A DNA stretch of 64,000 nucleotides from a virus, in IMG/VR virus record IMGVR_UViG_3300046003_007892, positions 1-64,000 of that record. The stretch is one strand, 5' to 3'. The translations under genes were made by a program, and so were the position numbers. Below are positions 9,397-17,736 of the stretch, piece after piece (the stretch's first letter is position 1; every line of letters starts with the position of its first letter). The notes under the pieces were generated by a model, which did no database searches, was not told the DNA's origin, and worked only from the letters and a program-made list of their open reading frames with translations.

Positions 9397-10190
9397 GAAT
9401 AGATTCGACTCCTGTTCTCCAGACTCTGTATAGTCCGACTCATTGGTGCTCAGCACCCATAAATCGCATCCAGGGCCGGATAGATCGCGGTGGGGCCCGT
9501 CGCAAAGCGTTCAAGACAGTCGGCACACACCGGGTGGACACGCAGGCAGGATGGCCAACGAGACGGAGGGTCGTGGTTGACTCAACTGGCCGAGGAAGGC
9601 AGGCGCATAACCGAGAGGCGCGCGGACCACGATCAGACGGCTGCTCGGCGCGATCTCGCGCGAAAGGCACTATGCAAAGAGGAGGGCTCTGTCCACTGGT
9701 TGACATCCCTCCGCGCATCTCGGGTTCTCTGAACGCCTGGGATGCGTTGCTTGAAACTTCAATGTTTCATAACCGTTTGACCACTTAAGAAGCTCGCCGG
9801 GGCGCAACGACGGCAGATTAATTCACCCTGCGTGAAATCTGACCGATACTCGTGGAGGCCCCGATTACAGGAGGAAGCTTGGTCGGGAATGGGCTGTTCA
9901 TGCTGGTATCGGGAAACCGCCAGCCGTCTGTAAAAAGTCACCGCAGCTATCAGACTAATCGACTCAGGATTAGATATTCTCTCCCTGTTGATGACTTCCT
10001 ACGTGGAGTTCTCAACGGGGGGAGAATACGCTGACGATCTAGGATTAGTATAAGGGATTGATAGTCTATAGGATATCAGCTTGCTTGTTCTTGATGTCCT
10101 ATAAGACATAGCTGGTGTCTCAAGCGAACGAGCATAGCGAGTGAGACGAGCACCAGCAGGGGGTGTGAGTGAAACGAAACCCCCTCTGAT
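9397..10190. other. Gene-free stretch with chain of hairpins
   Basis: 794 bp without a convincing gene. Consecutive inverted repeats: GGTGC/GCACC (about 9445), TTCAC/GTGAA (9820), GTCTG/CAGAC (9928), CTAATC/GATTAG (9955), TATTCTCTCCC/GGGGGAGAATA (9976-10028), TATAGGATATCA/TGATGTCCTATA (10067-10107), GCTGGTG/CACCAGC (10111-10157) and AGGGGGT/ACCCCCT (10159-10185). GGATTAG occurs twice around the third hairpin. It could be a non-coding RNA, a replication origin or a regulatory region. A 60-codon minus frame at 9759-9941 with a C...C..C pattern is possible but unsupported. Confidence 0.6.
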
Positions 10191-10667
10191 CTAAAGGCCA
10201 AAATGTTTCGGAAACAACGCGACAAGGTCTCGGGCCCAGTCCATGAGTTCTTGGTCGGAACCCCCAGCTTGCTGGGGCTCTAGCTTGACGATCTCTCCTC
10301 GATGCCCAATCCTCGGGTTGAGATGCGGAGCGATCTTGTTCGGACCCCACTCCGGGTCATTGAACTTTGATTGTGCGAACGCCTCCGGGTGAACACCGTT
10401 GATGTCTACGGCGAGACCAGCATCGTTGACGCACCAGATATGATCTACGTCACCATCCGGGCTCATCTCGGCATGGATGGGCCAGCCTGTTTTTTCATTT
10501 ACGGCCACGGCGAGGTAGCCGCATCCTCCGGTGCTGAAGGTTGAACGGACGAAGTTGTCGATGCCGTGCTCGGGCTTCCATTCGTCGTAGGTGGCCTCGT
10601 CGTCGCCATGGTCCATCCACGGTCGGGCGGCCTCCATGATCGAGCGCATATCGGGGAAACGAGCCAT
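10191..10667 (-). CDS. Late protein, CTS-like leader, Cys-His-Asp pattern
   Basis: 158 residues. The start is set by a TAAATA box ending 4 nt before the ATG at 10667. The N-terminus MARFPDMRSIME|AA has an I-x-E|A site like T4 prohead-protease targets. The middle has GGCGYLAVAV, DHIWCVND and AVDINGV, a Cys...His...Asp order typical of papain-fold or transglutaminase-like hydrolases and similar to 31728-32324. The enzymatic assignment is tentative. Confidence 0.75.
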   Translation of the reverse strand: MARFPDMRSIMEAARPWMDHGDDEATYDEWKPEHGIDNFVRSTFSTGGCGYLAVAVNEKTGWPIHAEMSPDGDVDHIWCVNDAGLAVDINGVHPEAFAQSKFNDPEWGPNKIAPHLNPRIGHRGEIVKLEPQQAGGSDQELMDWARDLVALFPKHFGL

Positions 10668-10671
10668 TCGA

Positions 10672-10677
10672 TATTTA
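10672..10677 (-). promoter_or_regulatory. Late-type TAAATA box
   Basis: Minus-strand ATAAATA, TCGA, then the ATG at 10667. Confidence 0.6.
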
Positions 10678-10744
10678 TTCGAATTCGGTGAACTAAAATA
10701 TTGCACGCCCGTTGGGAGTCCCCTTATGGTCTGAGGGTGAACTT

Positions 10745-10957
10745 ATGGAGTTTTTCACACAAATGACCGTTACCACCTACACCTCGGCCTCGCGCGGCGT
10801 CACCCTGACCATCGCGAACATGCCCACCCCGCACATCGAGAACGCCGTCGCCAAGATCAAGACGTCGGCCGCCACGCTGACGGAATCGCAGGTTGCCACC
10901 CTGGCCGCCCTGGAAACCGAACTGGGCACCCGCGACGACCGCACCGTCGCCGCTTAA
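10745..10957 (+). CDS. Small hypothetical protein
   Basis: 70 residues from the ATG at 10745, preceded by GAGGGTG. The composition is Thr/Ala-rich (IKTSAATLTESQVATLAALE), probably a helical hairpin. A strong terminator follows. Confidence 0.7.
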   Translation: MEFFTQMTVTTYTSASRGVTLTIANMPTPHIENAVAKIKTSAATLTESQVATLAALETELGTRDDRTVAA

Positions 10958-10988
10958 TCTACCCACCTCGCCTAATCGGGGTTCGACT

Positions 10989-11020
10989 AGGGCTCGCGGC
11001 TTCGGCTGCGGGCCCTTTTT
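10989..11020 (+). terminator. Rho-independent terminator
   Basis: GC-rich stem (AGGGCTCGCGGC / GCTGCGGGCCCT) around a TTCG loop, followed by TTTTT. Ends the 10745-10957 unit. Confidence 0.85.
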
Positions 11021-11022
11021 AC

Positions 11023-11050
11023 TTGACAAGGTTCGAGACCCTCCTATCTT
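11023..11050 (+). promoter_or_regulatory. Early-type promoter, N16 spacing
   Basis: TTGACA, 16 nt, TATCTT, then GCGGGG and the ATG at 11057. Transcription would start at or inside the start codon. Confidence 0.65.
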
Positions 11051-11056
11051 GCGGGG

Positions 11057-11212
11057 ATGACCGAGAACCTCACCTCCAAAGAACGTGTCGCCTTCCGGGC
11101 CGCCAAGGAAACCGTCGCGAGAACGCAGGCGATTCTGGCCCTGCGCACGGCCCGGAACAAGACCAACGTTTTCGCCGCGCGCGGAATGGCGTGGATGGAA
11201 CAAGCCCTGTGA
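11057..11212 (+). CDS. Small hypothetical protein
   Basis: 51 residues (MTENLTSKERVAFRAAKETV...), a basic Ala-rich helix. Supported by the promoter six bases upstream and the tight spacing to the next gene. Confidence 0.7.
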   Translation: MTENLTSKERVAFRAAKETVARTQAILALRTARNKTNVFAARGMAWMEQAL

Positions 11213-11217
11213 GGGGA

Positions 11218-11223
11218 TAAATA
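11218..11223 (+). promoter_or_regulatory. Late-type TAAATA box
   Basis: ATAAATA, CCGG, then the ATG at 11228. Confidence 0.6.
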
Positions 11224-11227
11224 CCGG

Positions 11228-11386
11228 ATGAAGAAAGACGAATTCGAAAAGATTCGTGCGGAGGCGCATCGAAAGATCGCTGCCCGCAATGGCAACCTCA
11301 ACGAGGGGGCTGAAGAACCTGCGCCCAAGATGGTGGTCTTCGAGACCGTGGACGACTTGATGAAATCGTCTCGAAAGGGTTCGTGA
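11228..11386 (+). CDS. Small late protein
   Basis: 52 residues, highly charged (MKKDEFEKIRAEAHRKIAAR), start fixed by the late box. Its TGA overlaps the GTG of the next gene (GTGA), so the two are coupled. No (I/L)-x-E leader is present. Confidence 0.7.
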   Translation: MKKDEFEKIRAEAHRKIAARNGNLNEGAEEPAPKMVVFETVDDLMKSSRKGS

Positions 11387-11988
11387 GATTTTCTGAGTTC
11401 GGCACCACCCGCATCCTGGCGTCAACCCGCTATCTGAAGAACGTCGCGTTTTTCCTGCGCGGCTACCCGACGATGGACAAGACCCTGACGGCCTTCCTGA
11501 AGGCCAAGGTCGCCAACCCAACGCAGCCCATGGGAGCCAAGGACACACCGTTCACGGGCGGCGTCCTGAAGGGTTTCTGGCACGTCCACCTCATCCACGG
11601 CAAAGTCGTCCTCGTCTACGACTACCGGAACGGAGCCCTGTGCCTCTACGACGTCGTCGAGCACAACGATTTCGAATCAGAGGTCAGGCAGCACAATCTG
11701 GCCAACTATATCGCGGCGGCCGATCTAGAACCCCTCGTCGGCGACGAGGATGAAACCGAGACAGGTCTCGCGCCTCGGGATACCAAAGAGATCGAAGAAC
11801 TTTTCTACATGATGGCCGTCGAAGAGCGCGACATCATCAACGCGGCGATTGCCGGAGACCCCGCAGACCTCATGGAGTTCGTCAAGCTCACCATCACTGC
11901 CGACGAGGCCACGTTCATGGCCGCCATGGGTGGACAGCAGGGTCTGGCGCAAGCTCTCCAGAAAGTCGTCAAGAGCCTCGGCTACTAG
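11383..11988 (+). CDS. Hypothetical protein
   Basis: 201 residues from a GTG overlapping the previous stop. The N-terminus is basic; the C-terminal half is acidic and helical (TKEIEELFYMMAVEERDIIN). Probably expressed late with 11228-11386. Its stop overlaps that of the convergent gene 11985-12134. Confidence 0.7.
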   Translation: MRFSEFGTTRILASTRYLKNVAFFLRGYPTMDKTLTAFLKAKVANPTQPMGAKDTPFTGGVLKGFWHVHLIHGKVVLVYDYRNGALCLYDVVEHNDFESEVRQHNLANYIAAADLEPLVGDEDETETGLAPRDTKEIEELFYMMAVEERDIINAAIAGDPADLMEFVKLTITADEATFMAAMGGQQGLAQALQKVVKSLGY

Positions 11989-12134
11989 GCGTGCCGCCTA
12001 ACCTCCTGGAAGGCCGCAATGACGGCTTCCGCCACGTCTTCCGCACTGTCGGTGCACAGGGTGGTCATCGAAGCGATGACAAAGGCCACCGCCTCGATTT
12101 CCTCTGGCGTGGGGTCACTCGAACCTTCACTCAT
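11985..12134 (-). CDS. Small acidic hypothetical protein
   Basis: 49 residues (MSEGSSDPTPEEIEAVAFVI...), helical and acidic. The ATG overlaps the end of the upstream gene, and the stop shares CTAG with the convergent gene. No family recognised. Confidence 0.6.
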   Translation of the reverse strand: MSEGSSDPTPEEIEAVAFVIASMTTLCTDSAEDVAEAVIAAFQEVRRHA

Positions 12135-12399
12135 CTTTCGATGATATCAGCCCGTCTTCGCCTGCGTCAAAATATTCGCTAACGAAGCGGGCGCGCTGCT
12201 CCTGCATGGTCGGCTCACCGAACCATTTGCGCGGATTACCACAGCAGTAGGAGGAGCAGGATTGGGGATGAACGGCTCGCTGTCGTGCAGCGCGTTCTAT
12301 GTCGGACTCAGCCGTATACCAACGGTTCTGACGGAGCCAGTTGTCCACTCGCGCGATCTCGCGCTGGCGGGCGTGTCTTCTGTATTCTCGGTTTCGCAT
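12127..12399 (-). CDS. Small phage protein with CCGNPRKWFGE motif
   Basis: About 90 residues from MRNREYRRHARQ; starts at 12408, 12414 or the TTG at 12429 are also possible. CSSYCCGNPRKWFGEPTMQE is a motif I know from small hypothetical proteins of other phages and plasmids, probably a Cys-based metal site with a basic N-terminus. Function unknown. Confidence 0.75.
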   Translation of the reverse strand: MRNREYRRHARQREIARVDNWLRQNRWYTAESDIERAARQRAVHPQSCSSYCCGNPRKWFGEPTMQEQRARFVSEYFDAGEDGLISSKDE

Positions 12400-12476
12400 G
12401 TTGACCATCCACATGCCAAGGCGCCCCAAACGGGCGGCAAGGCGGGATAGGAGGGTCAGTGTTGCGCATCACGTAT

Positions 12477-12728
12477 TTACGCTCGTTGTTCTTGGGAGAC
12501 GCCGGGTTCTCCCCAAACGATCAGTTTCTGATAGTCGGACCACTGATGCATCACCATCAAGGGTATGGTGGCGTCATGGCCGAGCATGCTCAGCAGTCCC
12601 TTCTCCTCAAGGTGTTTGAGAATCTCGGGATTGTAGTCGGAGGGCGGCGAGCCTCGGGCGATGCCGTCAAAGACGCGCACCTCTTCGGCGTTGCAGCCCA
12701 TATCAACGGCGGGATGAGTTCTGTCCAT
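12477..12728 (-). CDS. Hypothetical protein
   Basis: 83 residues from the ATG at 12728 (MDRTHPAVDMGCNAEEVRVF). Acidic; family not recognised. The divergent AAA+ gene starts 48 bp away. Confidence 0.65.
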   Translation of the reverse strand: MDRTHPAVDMGCNAEEVRVFDGIARGSPPSDYNPEILKHLEEKGLLSMLGHDATIPLMVMHQWSDYQKLIVWGEPGVSQEQRA

Positions 12729-12732
12729 GGCT

Positions 12733-12738
12733 AAATAT
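12733..12738 (+). promoter_or_regulatory. Late-type TAAATA box with leader
   Basis: CTAAATATA about 38 nt upstream of the ATG at 12777; the leader contains GGAAAAAG as a weak ribosome site. Confidence 0.5.
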
Positions 12739-12776
12739 ACCACTAACCCATTAAAGCGCAAGTGGAAAAAGCATTC

Positions 12777-14507
12777 ATGAAGATTTTTGAATTCGCACGC
12801 TCAGAAGACCGTGGCCTCGCAAACGTTCGGAAGCATTTTGTTGCAAAGATCGGCGAGCTTGACCGGATTGGCGGCCCCTCTCGCGTGTTTGAGATCGAAG
12901 GAACCGATCAACTCGGTGCTCTCTACTTGCACAAAGACGGTATCCTGGCCATCGGACTGGCTTGGGAAAAAGATCAACACCAGAACCTCGGCATTTCCAC
13001 CGTCTACGTCTGGCCCAAGTATGACCCCAATGACCCGGCTCCCTATGCTATCGATATTCCTCTTGACCTTTCCTTTGAACAGTATAAAGATGCGCTAGTC
13101 GATCTCGTTCGCCATCCACAACTTGGCGAAGTATTGATTTCCGGCAACAGCAAAAAGATCACCGAAATGGCCCGTCGCTCCACCGAGAGTGAATTCGTGC
13201 AGATGTGCGTCTCCATGTATGGCGACAAAGCCCGCGCACTTACGATGCCGGAGATGATGGCCTGCGCGGCTAAGAACGACGTCCAGATTCCCGGCAGCGT
13301 TCGCGGCAACGTCAACCTCAAGGTCGATGCTCACCACTGGAACCTCTCGGGTCGTGAAAACGCCGGGGACAGCGCGGACGCATCCTTCTCGAAGTCACAG
13401 GGCCCGCTGGAGCCCGCTCCCGAGATGGACCCGGATGTCGCCGCTCTGAAGACCGTGCAGGGCGTGGCCCGCATGACTTCGCAGGGCAAGGTCTACCTGT
13501 TCGGCCGCAAGCCCAACGGCGCCTTCTTCAAGATTCCCGGCATCGAGCACATCATTCCGCAGCTTGAACGCCTCCTGGCCCGCGCTCTGCCGGGCGGCAA
13601 CGAGCACTCCATGGACGAGCAATACGAAATGCTCGCCGACCGAGTGAACCTCGTCGCGGGTGGCGAAGCCTCCTTCATCAAATCCCTTCTGATCACCGGC
13701 GCCCCGTCGTCGGGCAAGACCTTCACGGTTCTGAAAACCATCAAGGCTCTCGGTCTCCAGGAAGGCCGCGACTTCATCATCAAGAAGGGTCGTATCACCA
13801 CCCTGGCCATGTATCGGACCCTGATCGAACAGGTGAACGGCATGGTGATCTTTGACGACTGCGACAGCGTCGTTGAGGACAAGAACGCGATCAACATGCT
13901 CAAGGGCGCGCTCGACACCGACCCGGTGCGCGAAATCTCCTACGACGTTCAGGGCACGGTCAACACCGCCGTCATGAGCGCGGAGGTCCGCAACGAATAC
14001 GTGAACGTCATGTCGCGCGTTCTGCGCGGTGAGCCCGAGGACGGCGATCTCGAACAGTTCGTCCGTAAGGTCATCAAGCCCAAGAAGGAGCCGAAGGATT
14101 TCGACGGACTCTGGGACCCCTACCAGCACGATTTGTCGGATGACGAACTCCTGGAGGAAGTCCAGAACTACATGGTCAACCACCTTCCGAACAAGATCGA
14201 CTTCAAGGGCCGCATCATCTTCATCTCCAACATGGCGGAAGAAGACTGGGACACCGCGATCATCTCGCGCGCCTTCTACATGAACATGGACTTCCGTTCG
14301 GATGAAATGATCGACTACATCGACAAGATCAAGCAGCACATCAAGACGCCGTCGCTGTCTGAGGAAGAGAAGCAAGAAGTCATGGACTACATCCGTGATC
14401 TCTACGTCACGGGCAAGCTGAAGCGCGACGTCAACTTCCGTCTCGTCCAGCAAGCCTTCGATCTTCGTCTGACTTCGAATTGGAAGAAGATGATCGCTAT
14501 GCTATAA
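12777..14507 (+). CDS. AAA+ family ATPase
   Basis: 576 residues from the ATG (MKIFEFARSED); a GTG at 12762 is the alternative. Walker A is GAPSSGKT (about residue 310), Walker B is MVIFDDCD (about 360), and IIFISNMAEE with SRAFYMNM fits sensor and arginine-finger regions. The N-terminal 280 residues are phage-specific. AAA+ proteins remodel protein or nucleic-acid complexes; the substrate is unknown. The Smr gene follows 7 nt downstream. Confidence 0.85.
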   Translation: MKIFEFARSEDRGLANVRKHFVAKIGELDRIGGPSRVFEIEGTDQLGALYLHKDGILAIGLAWEKDQHQNLGISTVYVWPKYDPNDPAPYAIDIPLDLSFEQYKDALVDLVRHPQLGEVLISGNSKKITEMARRSTESEFVQMCVSMYGDKARALTMPEMMACAAKNDVQIPGSVRGNVNLKVDAHHWNLSGRENAGDSADASFSKSQGPLEPAPEMDPDVAALKTVQGVARMTSQGKVYLFGRKPNGAFFKIPGIEHIIPQLERLLARALPGGNEHSMDEQYEMLADRVNLVAGGEASFIKSLLITGAPSSGKTFTVLKTIKALGLQEGRDFIIKKGRITTLAMYRTLIEQVNGMVIFDDCDSVVEDKNAINMLKGALDTDPVREISYDVQGTVNTAVMSAEVRNEYVNVMSRVLRGEPEDGDLEQFVRKVIKPKKEPKDFDGLWDPYQHDLSDDELLEEVQNYMVNHLPNKIDFKGRIIFISNMAEEDWDTAIISRAFYMNMDFRSDEMIDYIDKIKQHIKTPSLSEEEKQEVMDYIRDLYVTGKLKRDVNFRLVQQAFDLRLTSNWKKMIAML

Positions 14508-14514
14508 GGCATAG

Positions 14515-14883
14515 ATGACCAGAGACGACCTCAATCTGTGGAAACGCATCACCGACACGGTTCGCCGTCTCGGTGATCGTTCGCGTCCAGACCCCCATCC
14601 AACTGCGCCACTGCACGTCAAGCCACCTCATCCTCGCTCACACCCCGCCCATGCGAAAACCCTCGACCTTCACGGCATGACGCTCGACCAAGCCCACCGG
14701 GCAGTGAAGGTCTTTGTCAGGGACGCGAAGGGCGAGGGAACCAGGGCCGTCTTTGTGATCACGGGCCGCTCTGGTCAAATCCGCGAGGAATTCTTGGACT
14801 GGGTCGAGCACATGCCAGCGGTAGAGAGGAGCCAGATGCTTCCGAACCGTGGCTCCTTCCGTCTGCTCCTCAGCCCAAAATGA
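14515..14883 (+). CDS. Smr-domain protein
   Basis: 122 residues. After a basic/Pro-rich linker, residues 48-122 carry TLDLHGMTLDQAHRAVKVFV, then FVITGRSGQIREEF, the LDLHG and TGxG motifs of the Smr domain, a nuclease fold acting on nucleic-acid junctions or on collided-ribosome mRNA. The second motif is TGRSG rather than TGKG. Likely cotranscribed with the AAA+ gene. Confidence 0.85.
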   Translation: MTRDDLNLWKRITDTVRRLGDRSRPDPHPTAPLHVKPPHPRSHPAHAKTLDLHGMTLDQAHRAVKVFVRDAKGEGTRAVFVITGRSGQIREEFLDWVEHMPAVERSQMLPNRGSFRLLLSPK

Positions 14884-15397
14884 GGGCCTTGTAGCGGTTG
14901 GCGAAGGGAGCGAACTCCTTCATTTTCACCGCATTCCACGGCACCTTCTCCACAGAGAGCATCCGCTTCGCGACCGCGATGGCGACGACGGCGTCTTCGA
15001 CCGTGCGGAGCGCGTCTTCGTCCATGGTATCGACGACCAGCTTGCCGTCGAAGAGATCGCTGACCATCTGAAAGAGGGCCGGGTCTTCCAGGTTCGAGTT
15101 GTTGAAGTGTAGGCGGATGAAGGCCAGCATGCCGTCGCTGACCAGATAGAGTTCGGCGAGAAGGGGCTCGACCTCGATCTTGAAGGCGGCCTTGTAGTCG
15201 CTCTTCACCTGCGTTGCCTCTGCATGGGACATGCCAGCAACGTCGGGCTCGACCTTGGCGGCCTTGATCTGCTCGTTGACCTCGATCACGAGTTTCTGGC
15301 GAGCCACGAGTTCGGCGTAGCGGTCGGGAATTCCGTTCAGTGAATCGTAGTCGCCCCCGATCAGGGACCCGAGGAGTTTGCGGCGGTCGTAGGTCAT
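14870..15397 (-). CDS. Hypothetical protein, paralogue of 15405-15845
   Basis: 175 residues, helical. The C-terminus (KMKEFAPFANRYKALILG) matches that of its upstream neighbour (KLKHWDTFSERYQDLIL), indicating a tandem duplication. Function unknown. Confidence 0.7.
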   Translation of the reverse strand: MTYDRRKLLGSLIGGDYDSLNGIPDRYAELVARQKLVIEVNEQIKAAKVEPDVAGMSHAEATQVKSDYKAAFKIEVEPLLAELYLVSDGMLAFIRLHFNNSNLEDPALFQMVSDLFDGKLVVDTMDEDALRTVEDAVVAIAVAKRMLSVEKVPWNAVKMKEFAPFANRYKALILG

Positions 15398-15404
15398 GGG
15401 GTCC

Positions 15405-15845
15405 CTAAGCGGAGAGAATGAGGTCTTGGTAGCGTTCTGAGAACGTGTCCCAGTGCTTGAGTTTCGCGGGGTCGAAGGTGACCCTATACAGGCTCAGCAG
15501 AACCCTGGTGGCGTAAATCGCCATGGCGGCGTCGGAGTAGTTGGACATCGCGGACATCGCGTCCTCGATTGTGAGCCCTTCTTTCCATCGCAGCGGATGA
15601 TCGGGGTTGTTGAACAGGTCGCCGACTTCCTGCTTCGTGGTTTCGGTCGCCTCGCCATCGAACTCATTGATGATGATGTCGAAGAACGCGTTCAGGCTCT
15701 CGTAGAACGCGATCTCGGCAGTCTCGCACCCCGCGACGTCGTCAGCGTCGGTGGCTTTCCAGGCCTGGAAAACAGCGTGTGCCGTAATCGTAGCGTCATG
15801 GAGACGGCGGTATTTGTCGGCTTGAGCGGAGGCGTTCTGGGTCAT
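15405..15845 (-). CDS. Hypothetical protein, paralogue of 14870-15397
   Basis: 146 residues, helical and acidic, 7 nt upstream of its paralogue on the same strand. They share the K-x-(x)3-F-x-x-R-Y-x-x-L-I-L ending. Confidence 0.7.
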   Translation of the reverse strand: MTQNASAQADKYRRLHDATITAHAVFQAWKATDADDVAGCETAEIAFYESLNAFFDIIINEFDGEATETTKQEVGDLFNNPDHPLRWKEGLTIEDAMSAMSNYSDAAMAIYATRVLLSLYRVTFDPAKLKHWDTFSERYQDLILSA

Positions 15846-16037
15846 GCTATTCCCTTACAATGGTGCACCGAAATCGTCAATGAAAAGGTTGACGGTTGAT
15901 TCTGACGTGATAAGACAGCCCGGCTATCTGCGATGCAATAGCGATATGAGACATACGCATCAGTATCGATCTCTGCACAATATCACTTGTGCGCAACCAA
16001 GGAACACCATGAACCCATAACGCCCGGAGTCTATCCG

Positions 16038-16379
16038 ATGCCCAAGCACGCCCTGCGCCGCAACATGATCGTCTACACCGTGGATTCCGGCAACGGTTTC
16101 TGGTCCCCCTATGGCCGCGTCATCCGATGCGTCGGAGACTACGAGGTCGAGATCGTGGACGTTACCCGCCACGTCCAAATCTATGACGTCGCCGATGTAA
16201 TGATCGTCCACAACTACAAGGGGATGTGGCAGAACCCTCACAGCGATCTCCGCCAAGCCTACCCGGTCTGGATTCCGATGCCGAGCCTTCGCAAGCTCAA
16301 GCAGATGGCCTCTGGATACAATCCCCAGGTCTTCAAGAAGAACCGCAAGAGGCTTGCAAAGCAAAAGTCTGAAGAGTAG
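16038..16379 (+). CDS. Hypothetical protein
   Basis: 113 residues from the ATG at 16038 (MPKHALRRNMIVYTVDSGNG), preceded by CGGAG. Beta-rich front (YGRVIRCVGDYEVEIVDVTR) and a basic tail (KKNRKRLAKQKSEE). Nucleic-acid binding is possible; not recognised. Confidence 0.65.
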   Translation: MPKHALRRNMIVYTVDSGNGFWSPYGRVIRCVGDYEVEIVDVTRHVQIYDVADVMIVHNYKGMWQNPHSDLRQAYPVWIPMPSLRKLKQMASGYNPQVFKKNRKRLAKQKSEE

Positions 16380-16388
16380 AGTGGCGGA

Positions 16389-16685
16389 ATGTCAAAGATC
16401 GAATACACTCCCAGCATCGGCCGCAAGGTGTCCGGGTTCGAGGTCCACTCCGGCATGCAGGACCCGAGCGAGATGGAGACCATCCGTTGGGTGGTGGCCG
16501 CCGAAGCCGACGACCGCGCCGGAGCCATCCGGGAGATGGAACGCATCATGATCGAACGAGTCGGCGTCACGCCGATGACGCCTCGTGAGCGCGCCGACGC
16601 CATCGCGGCCTACCAGGGTGGTCCCCTTCGGGTTGTCGAAAACACGGTGCGGCTCGTTCACGCCGCAGGGTTCGTCGAGGAATAA
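16389..16685 (+). CDS. Hypothetical protein
   Basis: 98 residues (MSKIEYTPSIGRKVSGFEVH), 9 nt after the previous gene. A TTGCAA/TAGAGT pair 17 nt apart ends 6 nt before the ATG and may be a promoter. Confidence 0.65.
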   Translation: MSKIEYTPSIGRKVSGFEVHSGMQDPSEMETIRWVVAAEADDRAGAIREMERIMIERVGVTPMTPRERADAIAAYQGGPLRVVENTVRLVHAAGFVEE

Positions 16686-16740
16686 TTCGCAAACCAGAGA
16701 CGGCGTGGATATACTCGGGGCTCTACATTTTGGAGCCTAC

Positions 16741-17022
16741 ATGTTTCGTCCCCTACTCGACCGCGTCCTGGTCAAAACCGCTGACCCCGAATCCATCTCC
16801 AAGGGTGGCATCATCATCGCGGAGACCATTCAGGGCAAACCCCAAGAAGGCACCGTGGTCTCGACCGGCCCCGGCATCTACGAAGGCGGCGTCTTCAAAG
16901 AAATCTCCGTCAAGGCTGGCGACCGCGTGCTGTTCAACAAGCTCGCCGGTTCGGAAGTCAAGGTTGATGGCGACACCTTCCTGCTGATCGAAGACAAGCA
17001 AATTCTGGGCGTGCTGGCCTGA
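16741..17022 (+). CDS. groES: GroES-like co-chaperonin
   Basis: 93 residues, normal GroES length. It has the N-terminal strand PLLDRVLVKTAD, a mobile-loop segment around SKGGIIIAETIQGKPQEGTV, the GxV.S.GPG turn and the closing GDTFLLIEDKQILGVLA. It caps the chaperonin folding chamber. Phage versions (T4 gp31) adapt host GroEL to fold the major capsid protein; that role is inferred. TGGAG precedes the ATG. The TGA overlaps the sirtuin ATG. Confidence 0.93.
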   Translation: MFRPLLDRVLVKTADPESISKGGIIIAETIQGKPQEGTVVSTGPGIYEGGVFKEISVKAGDRVLFNKLAGSEVKVDGDTFLLIEDKQILGVLA

Positions 17023-17729
17023 TGCCCAACCTCACCATCCTGACCGGCGCAGGCATATCCGCCGAATCCGGCATCCAGACCTTCCGCGACGGTGGTGGGC
17101 TCTGGCATGAGCACGACGTCATGAAGGTCGCGAGCCTCAAGGGGTTCGAAGCCGAGCCCGATCTCGTGCATGCTTTCTACAACCAACGTCGTCAGGATGC
17201 GCAGACCGTTCATCCCAACGACGCCCATCATGCCCTTGCCGAACTCGAAGAGGCGTGGGCAGACAAGGGTGCCTTCCTGGTCATCACACAGAACGTCGAT
17301 GATCTTCATCGCCGCGCCGGAACCAAGAACATCGCCCACATCCACGGAGAGATCGACAAGGTGATCTGTCGTTCCTGCGAACACGCCGAGGTGACGACCA
17401 ACGATGTCGATGCCTCAACTGTGTGCGGGAAGTGCGGGGCCGCGACGATGCGGCCGGACGTCGTCTGGTTCGGGGAGATGCCCAAGTATCTCAACGAGAT
17501 CGAGACCGTTCTGGACAACACAGACATCTACGTCACCATCGGGACGTCAGGCTCCGTCATGCCCGCCAGCCTTTTCGCCGAGGTGGTCAAGCAGGCCAAC
17601 CCGGCTGCTGAGGTGATCGAGGTCAACATCCAGCCCACCAACGCCCCCGTCTATACCAAGGTCATTGATGGTACTGCCAGTCGAGGGGTTCGAGAACTGG
17701 TTGACTATCTGGTAGAAAAATACGCATAG
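17022..17729 (+). CDS. Sir2 / CobB-like NAD-dependent deacylase
   Basis: 235 residues, complete sirtuin. NAD site LTGAGISAESGIQTFRD; TQNVDDLH; catalytic His in HIHGE; zinc site CRSC...CGKC; GTSGSVMPA near the end. FYNQRR supplies the Tyr-x-x-Arg that marks class III (CobB/SIRT5-type) enzymes able to remove acyl groups such as succinyl. It consumes NAD+ and releases nicotinamide, which the salvage genes at 46-54 kb could reuse. Coupled to groES by ATGA. Confidence 0.95.
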   Translation: MPNLTILTGAGISAESGIQTFRDGGGLWHEHDVMKVASLKGFEAEPDLVHAFYNQRRQDAQTVHPNDAHHALAELEEAWADKGAFLVITQNVDDLHRRAGTKNIAHIHGEIDKVICRSCEHAEVTTNDVDASTVCGKCGAATMRPDVVWFGEMPKYLNEIETVLDNTDIYVTIGTSGSVMPASLFAEVVKQANPAAEVIEVNIQPTNAPVYTKVIDGTASRGVRELVDYLVEKYA

Positions 17730-17736
17730 GGCATCG

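Noticed and set aside
9759-9941. 60-residue Cys-containing minus frame
   Set aside because: CNRGLHEYR...CRRC looks zinc-finger-like but there is no ribosome site or promoter and it lies in the hairpin region; kept only as a remark.
11228-11386. CTS-like leader on the small late protein
   Set aside because: KIRAE does not fit (I/L)-x-E; same for 28458-28673 and 43573-43668, so not every leaderless late gene has the signal.
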